In this document: one piece after another, positions 44,802 to 51,457 of the stretch
How the letters are laid out: each line of letters opens with the position of its first letter
Position numbering within the stretch: position 1 is the first letter of the stretch
Assembly (NCBI GenBank): GCA_900316235.1
Contig: ONCC01000013.1
Location: 1 to 51,457 of the forward strand
Direction of reading: 5' to 3'
Source of the DNA: an uncultured Bacteroidales bacterium
GTDB taxonomy: Bacteria > Bacteroidota > Bacteroidia > Bacteroidales > P3
Length of the DNA stretch: 51,457 nucleotides
The notes under the pieces: model-generated
The model's input: the letters and a program-made list of their open reading frames with translations, nothing else
Told to the model about the DNA's origin: nothing
Databases searched by the model: none
Position numbers and translations under genes: made by a program

Positions 44802-44809
44802 CAAAATTA
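44802..44809 (-). promoter_or_regulatory. -7 element of the acyl-CoA synthetase copy 2 promoter
   Basis: Minus-strand TAATTTTG, matching TAnnTTTG, 27 bases before ATG 44775. The upstream spacer is T/A-rich and the -33 is ambiguous. Confidence 0.6.
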
Positions 44810-44896
44810 CGCATATTTTTTCAAACAAAAAAAAGAAAAATCTTAAATAATAGCGAAAGATAGCATTAATAGCTCATAAACAACCCATTAGATATG

Positions 44897-44930
44897 TTTT
44901 TTGTAACATTTTTGAGATATCCATACTTTA
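44897..44930 (+). promoter_or_regulatory. Promoter-like segment, copy 1 of 2
   Basis: TTTTTTGTAACATTTTTGAG then ATATCCATACTTTA. Contains TTTG (44900-44903), 20-base spacer and TACTTTA (44924-44930). Nearly identical to 49536-49570 in the same orientation. Confidence 0.6.
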
Positions 44931-44945
44931 CAAAGACAAGCAGCC

Positions 44946-45053
44946 ATGAGCATATCCATCGATTTCTATCTTGAAGTCCAGCACGATTGCTTACTTGTCC
45001 CCTCTCTCAGAACCCTCTACTTGTCCCCTACACAAAAAAGGCCGATGGAATAA
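44946..45053 (+). CDS. Possible 35-residue peptide or gene remnant
   Basis: ATG 16 bases after the promoter-like copy 1; encodes MSISIDFYLEVQHD followed by LVPSLRTLYLSP and stops at 45053. No similarity recognised. Because the same promoter at 49536 also leads into small ORFs, it may be the truncated head of a once longer gene. Confidence 0.25.
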   Translation: MSISIDFYLEVQHDCLLVPSLRTLYLSPTQKRPME

Positions 45054-45279
45054 GAATAAACGCAGTTACGCGTTAACAGTTAACGATGCGATTGAGTGAG
45101 AGCAATGCCAGCTTGTTTGAGCATTGCCGAGCGTGAGCAGTGTCGACCGAAGGTCAACGCTTGGCCGATTGGCTTGAGGCCGATTTAACATTTAACATGG
45201 CCGATGCCCGACAAAAAAGGCCGATGCCCGCAAGCACCAGCCTTCCTTATCTCAATTCGTCAGTCACTGTCTGACCAAT

Positions 45280-45777
45280 TCACTTCTTCACCGGATACAG
45301 CCCACCAGTCTTCTTCGAGTCGCGATACTCCACAAGACCACCATCCGTCAGCAGTTTCACATAACGTTTGATGGTGCTTTCGCTCTTGCCAATCTTTTTC
45401 GAAATCTCGCCATTCTTGATGCCAGGAGTACTCAGAATCATTTGATACACTTTGCCGACAACCGCCTTTAACGGACCATTTATCAGACCATTTAATGGAT
45501 CATTTATCGGGTCATTTAATGGACCATTTGTAGGGTCACCCCCACTCACATACGGCACCAGCGGGCTCTTGAACCTGATGGTCAGGCACACATAGTTGGG
45601 CACAAAGTCAAACTCCGGCTCTGGCATACCGGCCTCCTTGCAAAGGTCATAGATATCCGGAATACCTCTGCCCCAACCTTCCATCTCACCACCTTTAAAC
45701 AGAGCCGTGGCAATCTTCTCGTTCACGGGCTCCGAATGCGGACGCTTCAGGAAGTCCTTGGGCTCAGTGCCCGCCAT
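45280..45777 (-). pseudogene. C-terminal remnant of an AlbA/RecG-like DNA-binding ATPase
   Basis: 165 residues. PHSEPVNEKIATALFKGG and MEGWGRGIPDIYDLCKEAGMPEPEF are the conserved C-terminal part of proteins with an N-terminal AlbA_2 (Schlafen-like) domain and a GHKL-like ATPase region; the first 300 or so residues are missing. A period-4 linker (NGPLNDPINDPLNGLINGPLK) precedes a winged helix (NGEISKKIGKSESTIKRYVKLLTDGGLVEYRDSKKTGGLY). Fragment translation is possible from ATG 45777 but is probably not meaningful. Confidence 0.7.
45473..45538. repeat. Degenerate 12-bp tandem repeat (5.5 units)
   Basis: Units GGACCATTTATC, AGACCATTTAAT, GGATCATTTATC, GGGTCATTTAAT, GGACCATTTGTA, GGGTCA. It encodes the repeated PLND/PING-like tetrapeptides of the AlbA-type remnant. 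Confidence 0.85.
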
Positions 45778-45906
45778 ACTGTTTTTTATATGCTGCCAAC
45801 TTGATTTCTTGTAACATTCTGATTTCTATTTTTATGTTTCTTCCGCTCCACACGTGCATCGTGCAGCCGCTAAAGCGTCAGCACCATGCACCAGAGCCTC
45901 CCGCGC

Positions 45907-46137
45907 TCACTGGTATTGGTTTACTCGTTTGTATTTCTCTCCCAACCCAAGAAGCTCATTGAACATCATTAGGCGTTGACCTTCCAGCGCACCTGCGTTC
46001 ATGAGCTTCTTTTGCTGCTTGACCCAGTTTCTGAGGCCGCGTTCCGCATCAACGTATTTCGACGGATTCCGGTGCTCACGTTCAATGAACTCCTTCACCT
46101 CATTATATCTTGTCAGCCAACGAGTCTCTTGATCCAT
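45907..46137 (-). CDS. Small protein consisting of one helicase-associated (HA) domain
   Basis: 76 residues. W at the start of the first helix (RWLTRYNEVKEFIEREHRNPSKY), then LRNWVKQQKKLMNAGALEGQRLMMFNELLGLG, the pattern of HA domains normally repeated at the C-terminus of large DEAD-box-like helicases. Here a single copy stands alone, starting MDQETRW. Either it is a short DNA-binding protein or a leftover of a longer gene; its position among fragments favours the latter. A TTATCTATTATC-type AT repeat lies upstream (46178-46206). Confidence 0.55.
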   Translation of the reverse strand: MDQETRWLTRYNEVKEFIEREHRNPSKYVDAERGLRNWVKQQKKLMNAGALEGQRLMMFNELLGLGEKYKRVNQYQ

Positions 46138-46258
46138 ATCTCATCCCTCTAACGTCAATCTTCCGCCTTCCCCTCCTACTCTTATCTCTTATCTATTATC
46201 TTTTTTAGTCCGATACCCGATACCTCCGATAAGTTTGTTTCTTATCAGTTTTATGTTT

Positions 46259-46669
46259 CTATTTCTCCAACGCCCTCTCATCCATCAAAAACTCCTGGAG
46301 GCTCATAATCAGAATTCCATTCTCGTCATTGTGCCGTATCACATTGTCCTTGGTCACAACAACCTTCCTGAACCCGTCACCCACATTCACCAGCGGACGC
46401 TCCTCCTGAAGGCGTTTCTCCGTGGTGGGAATCGCGAAGGCCGACTGCACGTAAACCCGCTCGTCAACCCTGTTGCACACAAAGTCAATCTCAATCTGCT
46501 TGCGCACGTATTTCCCGTTCTCCTGCCGTTCGTTAATCTCCACAACACCCACATCCACCGAGTATCCTCTCATGCACAACTCATTGTAAACGGCATTCTC
46601 CATCAGGTGCGTCTCCTCCAGCTGCCGGAAGTTCAGACGTGCATTGCGCAAGCCCATGTCGGTCTTCAT
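46259..46669 (-). pseudogene. Internally deleted DUF4143-type AAA ATPase (C-terminal part only)
   Basis: 136 residues, starting MKTDMGLRNARLNFRQLEETHLMENAVYNEL, then RGYSVDVGVVEIN, KQIEIDFVCN, VYVQSAFAIPTTEKRLQEERPLV and ILIMSLQEFLMDE. This is the C-terminal DUF4143 half of AAA_14 ATPases; the P-loop half (about 260 residues) is missing. The upstream DNA still carries a promoter (46722-46729), so the deletion appears to join the 5' flank directly to the 3' part of the gene. Confidence 0.75.
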
Positions 46670-46721
46670 GCGTTTAATATTTTTGCAATAATTGCATTTT
46701 TATGAAATGAATTTCGTTTTG

Positions 46722-46729
46722 CAAAAATA
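46722..46729 (-). promoter_or_regulatory. -7 element upstream of the ATPase remnant
   Basis: Minus-strand TATTTTTG followed by CAAAACGAAATTC. TTGCAATAATTGCA (46683-46695 area) downstream is a near palindrome. It probably belonged to the intact ATPase gene. Confidence 0.5.
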
Positions 46730-46801
46730 ACATTTTTATTTGGATTATATTGCCTTGCATTAAAAAAAACCTCGCAATCGCGAAGCCAAAACGAAAACAA
46801 A

Positions 46802-46840
46802 AAAAAGGCCGGACTCCCCGAAAGGAATCCGCCCTTTTTA
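46802..46840. terminator. Bidirectional hairpin terminator
   Basis: AAAAAGGCCGGACTCC pairs imperfectly with GGAATCCGCCCTTTTT around CCGAAA; runs of A and T flank it. On the minus strand it overlaps the open frame of the aldose-epimerase fragment. Confidence 0.7.
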
Positions 46841-46905
46841 ATGCTCACCAGTTCAGCACCATGTTCGTTTACCTCTATGGAGATGATATCATTGCTAAGA
46901 GTCAT
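46828..46905 (-). pseudogene. First 26 codons of an aldose 1-epimerase-like gene
   Basis: MTLSNDIISIEVNEHGAELVSIKK matches the N-terminal strand pair of galactose-mutarotase-like proteins. After KKGG the frame enters a terminator hairpin and A/T-rich sequence and no further family sequence follows. The frame continues to 46666 without resemblance to the family. Confidence 0.5.
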
Positions 46906-46977
46906 AATAATGAAAAGAGAAAAGTGAAACCAGTAAACATTAAACTTTAAACAGTAAACATTAAAAAGTATTTACAG

Positions 46978-47397
46978 TCAGAAACTCATCACATTGTAGG
47001 CATTCTTGAGGTGTTTTATCTCGGCACCGCCTTCTTTTGATACGATGCTAACGACATCGAACCGTACGTTCTCCTTTCGGTCGTGGCTTTTGACGTATTC
47101 GTTGGCCAAACGGATAAGCGCCAGCCGCTTCTTATGGTCCACGGCATCCTCGGGCTGCAGTATGGTGTCGTAGGCGCGACTCTTCACCTCCACAATAACC
47201 AGCTCGTCGCCGTCCAGCGCGATAAGGTCAATCTCCAGATGTCCCCGACGGTAGTTGTGTTCCAGGATGATATACCCCTTGTCCGTCAGGTATCTTGCCG
47301 TCATCTGCTCCCCCGTCTTGCCAAACTCCAGCGCCTCGCGCCGCTCCTCCAGCGTGCGGTTATTCTCCCGATGTACATGAAACTTCAACAGTGCCAT
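46978..47397 (-). CDS. yraN: YraN/UPF0102 endonuclease-like protein
   Basis: 139 residues. Restriction-endonuclease-like fold: FGKTGEQMTARYLTDKGYIILEHNYR, GHLEIDLIALDGDELVIVEVKSRA (the E-I-D ... E-V-K catalytic pattern) and VRFDVVSI. UPF0102 proteins are widespread and proposed to act in DNA processing, without a firm function. It has a basic N-terminal extension (KFHVHRENNRTLEERREALE). Only 3 bases separate it from the dual-OB-like gene, so it is the last gene of the DUF488 operon. Confidence 0.88.
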   Translation of the reverse strand: MALLKFHVHRENNRTLEERREALEFGKTGEQMTARYLTDKGYIILEHNYRRGHLEIDLIALDGDELVIVEVKSRAYDTILQPEDAVDHKKRLALIRLANEYVKSHDRKENVRFDVVSIVSKEGGAEIKHLKNAYNVMSF

Positions 47398-47400
47398 AAG

Positions 47401-48426
47401 TCAAGTCTTTGGATTTTTAGTTCTTCGGATTACAATTGCTGCCTCTTTTTGCTTGGGTATGCAGTACGAGGCGTAGAGTTCCTTATTTTCTTGCTTGAAT
47501 GCTTTGCCGTTGAACTGCATGATTGTTTTGGCTGGGGTATAGTTGACACTATATTTACCAGTTACCACTTTGTCCAGATGTCGCTCTTCCATCTGCTGTT
47601 GGATACGAGAACGCAATTCTTTTATCTTTTCTTCGATGCTGTCTTTTTCTAACAGCAGTTTATCTAACTCATGCTCGTATTCATCGAACCAGTCATTGCT
47701 TTGCACTTGGTTCTCGATTCTCACGAACGGTACATTCATCTCCCTGAGAACAGATGTCGTTTCGTCGGTCTTCCCTTGAATCAGGCACCCTGACAACTGC
47801 AGGTAGCAACGTTCCTCATCGTTGGAATCCTCTGGTTTCCACCAGTGGGCCAATGAGAGGCGGATTAGTGAGCCAGCCTCAATGTCAGTAGGAGGTTCTG
47901 CCGAGCCTACGTAAGAGATGGTGTAACCGTAGCGGTTCGACATGTCGTTATAGCGGTACTGCCAGCGACCGCGGTCGTTGGTATAACCAAGCAGCCGCTT
48001 GTCATTCACCCAGAAACAGGTGCTGTAGGTCGGCACATCCTCTTTCGAAATATACATCTTGTCCGCGTCGGTCAGCTTCAACCTGCCATCGAAAACCGTA
48101 AACAACGAACCTCTAAAGATTGGGATATTAGAGCTCTCAAGCACTCCAGCAAAGCGGTTGACCGACATATTAGGAGCATCGACAGCATCAATCTTTCGTC
48201 GACGAAGCACGTTCACATCTTCGGTATGTGGGTTTGGTCGCCTCTGATTCAGGCAATAGTCGATATCCCATATTTCCCAAATCTGATAGGGGCAATCGGT
48301 AGCGGTCTCATGATGTCCCCGTGCATTGAGCAGTCTCACCGAACGGCGGTTGTCAACGTCCACACCTCCGACGCACACGCAGTCGCCAGCCATCCTCGTC
48401 CTTGAAACTATGATAACTTGAGCCAT
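47401..48426 (-). CDS. Dual OB-fold-like protein of the DUF488 operon
   Basis: 341 residues, no signal peptide. The N-terminal half (QVIIVSRTRMAGDCVCVGGVDVDNRRSVRLLN, CPYQIWEIWDIDY) resembles the dual OB-containing domain family found beside DUF488 genes. The second part contains LIRLSLAHWWKPED, a likely coiled segment LDKLLLEKDSIEEKIKELRSRIQQQMEE (about residues 245-275) and a C-terminal basic tail (IVIRRTKNPKT). Nucleic-acid or nucleotide binding is inferred from the fold. Its ATG overlaps the preceding stop by one base (TAATG). Confidence 0.6.
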   Translation of the reverse strand: MAQVIIVSRTRMAGDCVCVGGVDVDNRRSVRLLNARGHHETATDCPYQIWEIWDIDYCLNQRRPNPHTEDVNVLRRRKIDAVDAPNMSVNRFAGVLESSNIPIFRGSLFTVFDGRLKLTDADKMYISKEDVPTYSTCFWVNDKRLLGYTNDRGRWQYRYNDMSNRYGYTISYVGSAEPPTDIEAGSLIRLSLAHWWKPEDSNDEERCYLQLSGCLIQGKTDETTSVLREMNVPFVRIENQVQSNDWFDEYEHELDKLLLEKDSIEEKIKELRSRIQQQMEERHLDKVVTGKYSVNYTPAKTIMQFNGKAFKQENKELYASYCIPKQKEAAIVIRRTKNPKT

Positions 48427-48902
48427 TACAGATGATTTATAGGGTAACCAAAAAGTTTGTGCATTTTCTCCGCCACTATCGACCGGTGGCAGGCGTAGGG
48501 CGACTCTTCGACGCAGAAAAAGACCACCCTATTGGCATGCATACTTTTCAGCATCTCCACCAACGCACCAAAATTATAGTCAGCGATATGCTCACGGTAT
48601 CCGTTGATGAACACATCGCCTAGCCGTGTGCGGTCTTTCTTCTGGATGCCGTTGCGCTTGTCGGCCTCTTTCTGCTTCTCGCGGATTTCCTTGGTGGGGG
48701 ACAGCTCTTTAAGGTAGGTGTAGCTGATGCCCATCTCAGCCAACTTGTTCTGCAGTCGGTTGCTGTTCACAAAGGCATATTGGCTTCCGCGAACCCCACG
48801 TCGTTGCCGGATATCACAGAAGGTGTCAATTCCGTTCTCGGCCAGTTTACCGAAAAACTTCTGTTCTGTGGAACCGTAAACCCCGATGGTGAAGATGTCC
48901 AT
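48426..48902 (-). CDS. DUF488-family protein, second copy
   Basis: 158 residues from ATG 48902; the longer upstream frame lies inside the preceding gene. MDIFTIGVYGSTEQKFFGKL, FCDIRQRRGVRGSQYAFVN, and the paired C-terminal motif FFCVEESPYACHRSIVAE (Cys130, Glu132, Cys138-His139-Arg140) define DUF488. The C-E ... CHR residues are invariant in the family and look like a catalytic or metal site. Compared with the first copy it carries a charged insertion (PTKEIREKQKEADKRNGIQKKDRTR). Starts with a one-base stop-start overlap (TAATG) and ends with another. Confidence 0.85.
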   Translation of the reverse strand: MDIFTIGVYGSTEQKFFGKLAENGIDTFCDIRQRRGVRGSQYAFVNSNRLQNKLAEMGISYTYLKELSPTKEIREKQKEADKRNGIQKKDRTRLGDVFINGYREHIADYNFGALVEMLKSMHANRVVFFCVEESPYACHRSIVAEKMHKLFGYPINHL

Positions 48903-49444
48903 TACGAATACGATTTCCGTGAAACGAAGGTTTCCTCGCCGAACAGCGTCATCGTGCCGGCACCCTTTGTCAGGATGGCCATCACGGTCTCCTGCGATTG
49001 GCTCTTGCCGACGCCAACGATGTGGTTCATCGAGATACCGTGCTTCAGCAGTTCCTGCCCGATCAGCTTGCTGCGGTGGCACTTCTCGGGCTCCAACTCG
49101 CTGCACATCACGGCCACTTTCAGTTCCTTCTCCGCTGCCGTCAGCAGTCGTGCGAAACCCTCTTGGAAGAACGGTTTCTCGCGCACCTTGGCATAGTCAA
49201 TATGACCATCGGTGTAGCACGAAAGGTCGGTGGGCATGCCACCAATAGTGTCGCCCATATATACATAGACGAAGCCCCGCTTCTGCAGTAACGCCCGCAG
49301 CGCCTCCAGATTGAAGGTGGGGTTCCATTTCGAATACGGCTTGCTGCGCACGTCGATAAGGTACTGGATGCCAAACGACCGCAGTTCTTCCTCGAATTCC
49401 TCGAAGCTCTTGCTCCCGTGCCCTATGGAGTAAAGTGTCGACAT
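48902..49444 (-). CDS. DUF488-family protein, first copy
   Basis: 180 residues from ATG 49444. STLYSIGHGSKSFEEFEEEL is the standard DUF488 start; LIDVRSKPYSKW follows (Asp31-Val-Arg33), then VAVMCSELEPEKCHRSKLI (Cys114, Glu116, Cys122-His123-Arg124). The family's function is unproven; gene-neighbourhood studies have linked DUF488 to prokaryotic conflict systems. First gene of a four-gene operon with a consensus promoter 20 bases upstream. Confidence 0.88.
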   Translation of the reverse strand: MSTLYSIGHGSKSFEEFEEELRSFGIQYLIDVRSKPYSKWNPTFNLEALRALLQKRGFVYVYMGDTIGGMPTDLSCYTDGHIDYAKVREKPFFQEGFARLLTAAEKELKVAVMCSELEPEKCHRSKLIGQELLKHGISMNHIVGVGKSQSQETVMAILTKGAGTMTLFGEETFVSRKSYS

Positions 49445-49464
49445 GATGACAAAGTTTGAGATTG

Positions 49465-49495
49465 CAAAGATACGCACTTTTTCCGAGATGGCAAA
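49465..49495 (-). promoter_or_regulatory. Consensus promoter of the DUF488 operon
   Basis: Minus-strand -33 TTTG (49495-49492), 19-base spacer, -7 TATCTTTG (49472-49465). The same -7 sequence and spacing serve the sigma-factor operon at 5263. Confidence 0.8.
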
Positions 49496-49535
49496 ATATT
49501 TCTCTGGCAAAACTTAAATTACCCCCCCCAATACA

Positions 49536-49570
49536 TTTTTTTGTAACATTTTTGAAATCCCCATACTTTA
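49536..49570 (+). promoter_or_regulatory. Promoter-like segment, copy 2 of 2
   Basis: TTTTTTGTAACATTTTTGAA then ATCCCCATACTTTA: TTTG (ending 49543), 20-base spacer, TACTTTA (49564-49570). Same orientation as the copy at 44897-44930. Confidence 0.6.
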
Positions 49571-49597
49571 TAGGCAGAGACACCTAAAAGAAAGCCT

Positions 49598-49732
49598 ATG
49601 GTATACATCATCCACAAACGTTTGATATGGATTCTCGATAATGACCGCATGTTTAGAGAATACCATATCCCGAAGTATCTCCCCAGCTGGCGGGAGGAGT
49701 TTTGGAAACCGATAACAGTAATTAGACTATAA
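49598..49732 (+). CDS. Possible 44-residue protein, unknown
   Basis: ATG 28 bases after the promoter-like copy 2. MVYIIHKRLIWILDND, then FREYHIPKYLPSWREEFWKPI. Aromatic-rich, no family recognised. It is followed 12 bases later by another plus-strand start, so the two may form a small operon. Confidence 0.4.
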   Translation: MVYIIHKRLIWILDNDRMFREYHIPKYLPSWREEFWKPITVIRL

Positions 49733-49744
49733 ACTCAAAGAACA

Positions 49745-49912
49745 ATGACACCCACTCGCGAGCAATTCAAAGATTTCATCGCCTCCATCAGGAAGGCGCA
49801 AGAGAAAGAAGATAAACTGGACAAGGCCTTCGAACTGATATGGGATGATGACCAAGGGCAGTACACACCTTTCTACATTTCGCCACTATGGGAAACTGTA
49901 TACAAGGCTATA
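49745..49912 (+). pseudogene. Small acidic/helical protein gene cut by the Fic locus
   Basis: MTPTREQFKDFIASIRKAQEKEDKLDKAF, then ELIWDDDQGQYTPFYISPLWETVYKAIT, is plausible protein of the small phage/plasmid-type hypothetical class. From about 49912 the frame runs antisense through the 3' end of the fic gene and becomes Cys/Ser/Pro-rich, so the original C-terminus is missing. Confidence 0.5.
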
Positions 49913-51326
49913 ACTCAAATCTCAGTTTTGCTTCGTCAGGGTCTTCAAAGGCATTGCACCTCTGCAGGTAAGCCAGCATGTCGCCAAACGTACGCCCATA
50001 AAGCGTGTATCCAAAGCGGTGCAAAGTGTCCATCACCTTTATATATGCCGAAGGGTCTCCCTGGCGGCTCAGCTTGCGGAGCGCCAGCAGGTAGTCCTCA
50101 CGGTAGACATTGGGCACGATAATCTTGGCCGCTCCAGCCCTAAACAGCTCGGCATTCATCATCACGCGAGCCGTACGGCCATTCCCGTCGTTGAAAGGAT
50201 GAATCTCACTGATGAGAAACATCATATAGATGGCTTTAGCCAGCGGCGCTGTCAGTGCGGCATAATAGCCAAAGCCCACCTCCAGCGTTCCCTGTACCAG
50301 TTTAACGTCCACAAACTCGGTGTTACCCGCCCTGTTGTTCAACTGTTTGAACTGACCAGGAGTCAAATCGGGCCGACCAGACAACAATATGGCATGCCGA
50401 CGACGCAGTATTTCCGTCAGTTCTTTTGACGACTGCGGATATCGCATCATCTCGCTCCGGTTCGACACCAGCTGGAATGTGCCCAAAATATCGTGAGAGT
50501 CCTCTCTTCGATTGGCCACGGGAATCCCAGTCTCCACTATCTGCTTAGCCTCACCCACTTCGAACTCGGTCCCTTCAATGTAGTTGGAGAAATAGCTCTC
50601 GAAGAAAGCGATGTCGCGATATTCCGACTCCGACTGAACTGCTATTTTTCGAGATACAAAATGCTGTTCCTGCAAGGCATCATAAAGCGTCTCGAACAGT
50701 CGTTTGCGGTTCTCATCGTATTTCAACCCTACCGACAAAGCTTTTGCAAACGACGATTTCAGAGCCTCGGCTTCATGTGTAGCCAACAATGCCGATATCA
50801 ATGTATTGATCTTCTGGAACTCCTTGTCCATCTGCAATCGCTCAGCAGTCTCCCTCAAAGTGTCCCGATAGGCGTTCAGTCCATCCTCTCCACTGGCTAT
50901 CAATACGCTGCCAAGCTTCTTCTCTATCACATCCCTCGGGAGCACCTTCGATTCCTCTCCCGTGCGACGTGATTCCTGCATATTCTCCAGCATCCATCGA
51001 TACTCGCCTGCTATGAACATCTGCCCGAACATCGTATCGTTCTTGTCTGCACCGGGACCTTTGCTTACCACAACGGTCACACCTGGCAGATCTGTTATCT
51101 TTCGGTTGAATGTACCGGTAATGAAGAAGAATCCATCGGCAGTCAGACGCATCTCCAGTGCGCTACGGTGGCTAATCACCATTCCGGGGAATCGCCACAT
51201 AATGATATTCAATATATTACGACGGACCACACTCTCCGGACTGTCGATTAGGTTTGTCGTGTAGAGGCGGGGGGCAATCTTCTTCAGTCTGCCCTCTTTA
51301 GCAAAGCGGGAGATAGCATGCGACAT
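49908..51326 (-). CDS. Fic-domain AMPylase-like protein with winged-helix N-terminus
   Basis: 472 residues from ATG 51326. The N-terminal 100 residues (HAISRFAKEGRLKKIAPRLYTTNL, SHRSALEM) form an AbiEi-type winged helix with transcription-factor-like repeat. The Fic core carries HPFNDGNGRTARVMMN (HxFxDGNGRxxR), which transfers AMP to target hydroxyls, and upstream the inhibitory motif SNYIEGTEF ((S/T)xxxE(G/N)), so it is self-inhibited (class II). The frame continues upstream as NEIVFASSDPEM, which resembles the usual family start, before hitting TAA at 51365-51363 next to a probable insertion-sequence end. The true start may therefore be lost. No antitoxin is needed with an internal inhibitory helix. 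Confidence 0.88.
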   Translation of the reverse strand: MSHAISRFAKEGRLKKIAPRLYTTNLIDSPESVVRRNILNIIMWRFPGMVISHRSALEMRLTADGFFFITGTFNRKITDLPGVTVVVSKGPGADKNDTMFGQMFIAGEYRWMLENMQESRRTGEESKVLPRDVIEKKLGSVLIASGEDGLNAYRDTLRETAERLQMDKEFQKINTLISALLATHEAEALKSSFAKALSVGLKYDENRKRLFETLYDALQEQHFVSRKIAVQSESEYRDIAFFESYFSNYIEGTEFEVGEAKQIVETGIPVANRREDSHDILGTFQLVSNRSEMMRYPQSSKELTEILRRRHAILLSGRPDLTPGQFKQLNNRAGNTEFVDVKLVQGTLEVGFGYYAALTAPLAKAIYMMFLISEIHPFNDGNGRTARVMMNAELFRAGAAKIIVPNVYREDYLLALRKLSRQGDPSAYIKVMDTLHRFGYTLYGRTFGDMLAYLQRCNAFEDPDEAKLRFEL

Positions 51327-51365
51327 CTCTGGGTCTGATGACGCAAAGACTATTTCGTTGTCTTA

Positions 51366-51457
51366 ACCTGAAAAAAGTTGACACTTTTGGGAGCAATACC
51401 AAAAGTAAAAATGAGACAAAAGACACAGACACGTCAGGTGTACAATGAAGAACTCGG
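51366..51457 (+). mobile_element. Probable left end of an IS3-like insertion sequence (partial)
   Basis: CCTGAAAAAAGTTGACACTT resembles termini of IS3-family elements of Bacteroidota. Inverted ACTTTTGG/CCAAAAGT (51383-51390 with 51399-51406) precedes an ORF from ATG 51411 (MRQKTQTRQVYNEEL, open at the window edge), which looks like the start of a transposase OrfA. The rest of the element is outside the window. Confidence 0.45.

Larger units (their letters stand above)
44810..45279. other. Gene-poor 470-base region with promoter copy, tiny ORF and repeats
   Basis: No full-length gene. It holds a promoter-like segment (44897-44930) repeated at 49536, a 35-codon ORF, a short palindrome CGTTAACAGTTAACG (around 45081), a hairpin formed by GCAATGC and GCATTGC in 45090-45135, and repeated AAAGGCCGATG (45037 and 45208 regions). 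This looks like accumulated repeat debris. Confidence 0.6.

Noticed and set aside
44897..49570. Integrative element bounded by att sites
   Set aside because: No integrase or tRNA target is present between or beside the repeats, and the repeats look like promoters.

Overview
The window reads as chromosomal DNA of a Bacteroidota (Bacteroidales-like) bacterium. Evidence: promoters of the TAnnTTTG (-7) / TTTG (-33) type, absence of Shine-Dalgarno sequences, a large secreted protein ending in a type IX secretion (T9SS) sorting domain, a PorT-like T9SS protein, FtsE without an adjacent FtsX, and a tRNA with no encoded CCA. Family or genus cannot be fixed from the sequence alone.

Layout. 1-948: 3' end of an acyl-CoA dehydrogenase. 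1038-5182 (minus): an ECF sigma factor with a putative membrane anti-sigma partner and downstream envelope genes (one-TM protein, frameshifted lipoprotein, thioredoxin-like protein, outer-membrane barrel). 5487-9783 (minus): potassium uptake, trkA followed by two tandem trkH/ktrB genes. 9883-12977 (plus): ftsE, an OmpA-family protein, an N-acyltransferase-like protein and rlmH. 12978-14293 (minus): a hypothetical protein and a membrane LytTR regulator. 14438-17905 (plus): fatty-acid synthesis cluster fabH-fabF-fabZ-fabG closed by a strong terminator. 18054-18655: a PIN-domain toxin/antitoxin pair. 18755-24835: a long nested RNA-like leader followed by a 1973-residue C10 (streptopain-like) peptidase exported by T9SS. 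25113-29800: nitroreductase, acyl-CoA synthetase, tRNA-Gln, asparaginase, PorT-like protein. 29784-31334 (minus): FAD-dependent dehydrogenase. 31438-37424 (plus): two tandem LTA-synthase/phosphoglycerol-transferase-like enzymes and uvrB. 37472-38344 (minus): a coiled-coil lipoprotein. 38515-42914 (plus): M3 metallopeptidase and RNase R. 42991-44775 (minus): a second acyl-CoA synthetase.

44810-51457 is an accessory region. It holds fragments of several genes (AlbA/RecG-like ATPase C-terminus, helicase-associated domain, internally deleted DUF4143 ATPase, first residues of an aldose epimerase), then a compact operon DUF488-DUF488-dual-OB-like-YraN with its own promoter, then truncated small ORFs, a Fic protein whose 5' end appears cut, and the probable edge of an insertion sequence.

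Two features stand out. First, short repeats of several families (units such as GGTGAAA, GTTAAGA, GTTGATAG, and a CCTCCCC...GGTGCCC...GGGC hairpin) occur between genes and also in frame inside conserved genes (M3 peptidase, RNase R, the PorT-like signal peptide, both ends of the C10 protein, the 5' end of a trkH). Second, the 5' leader of the C10 peptidase gene contains four coaxial helices plus a 9-nt competitor segment, as expected of a cis-regulatory RNA. The DUF488/dual-OB operon is the best candidate for a little-described multi-gene system.
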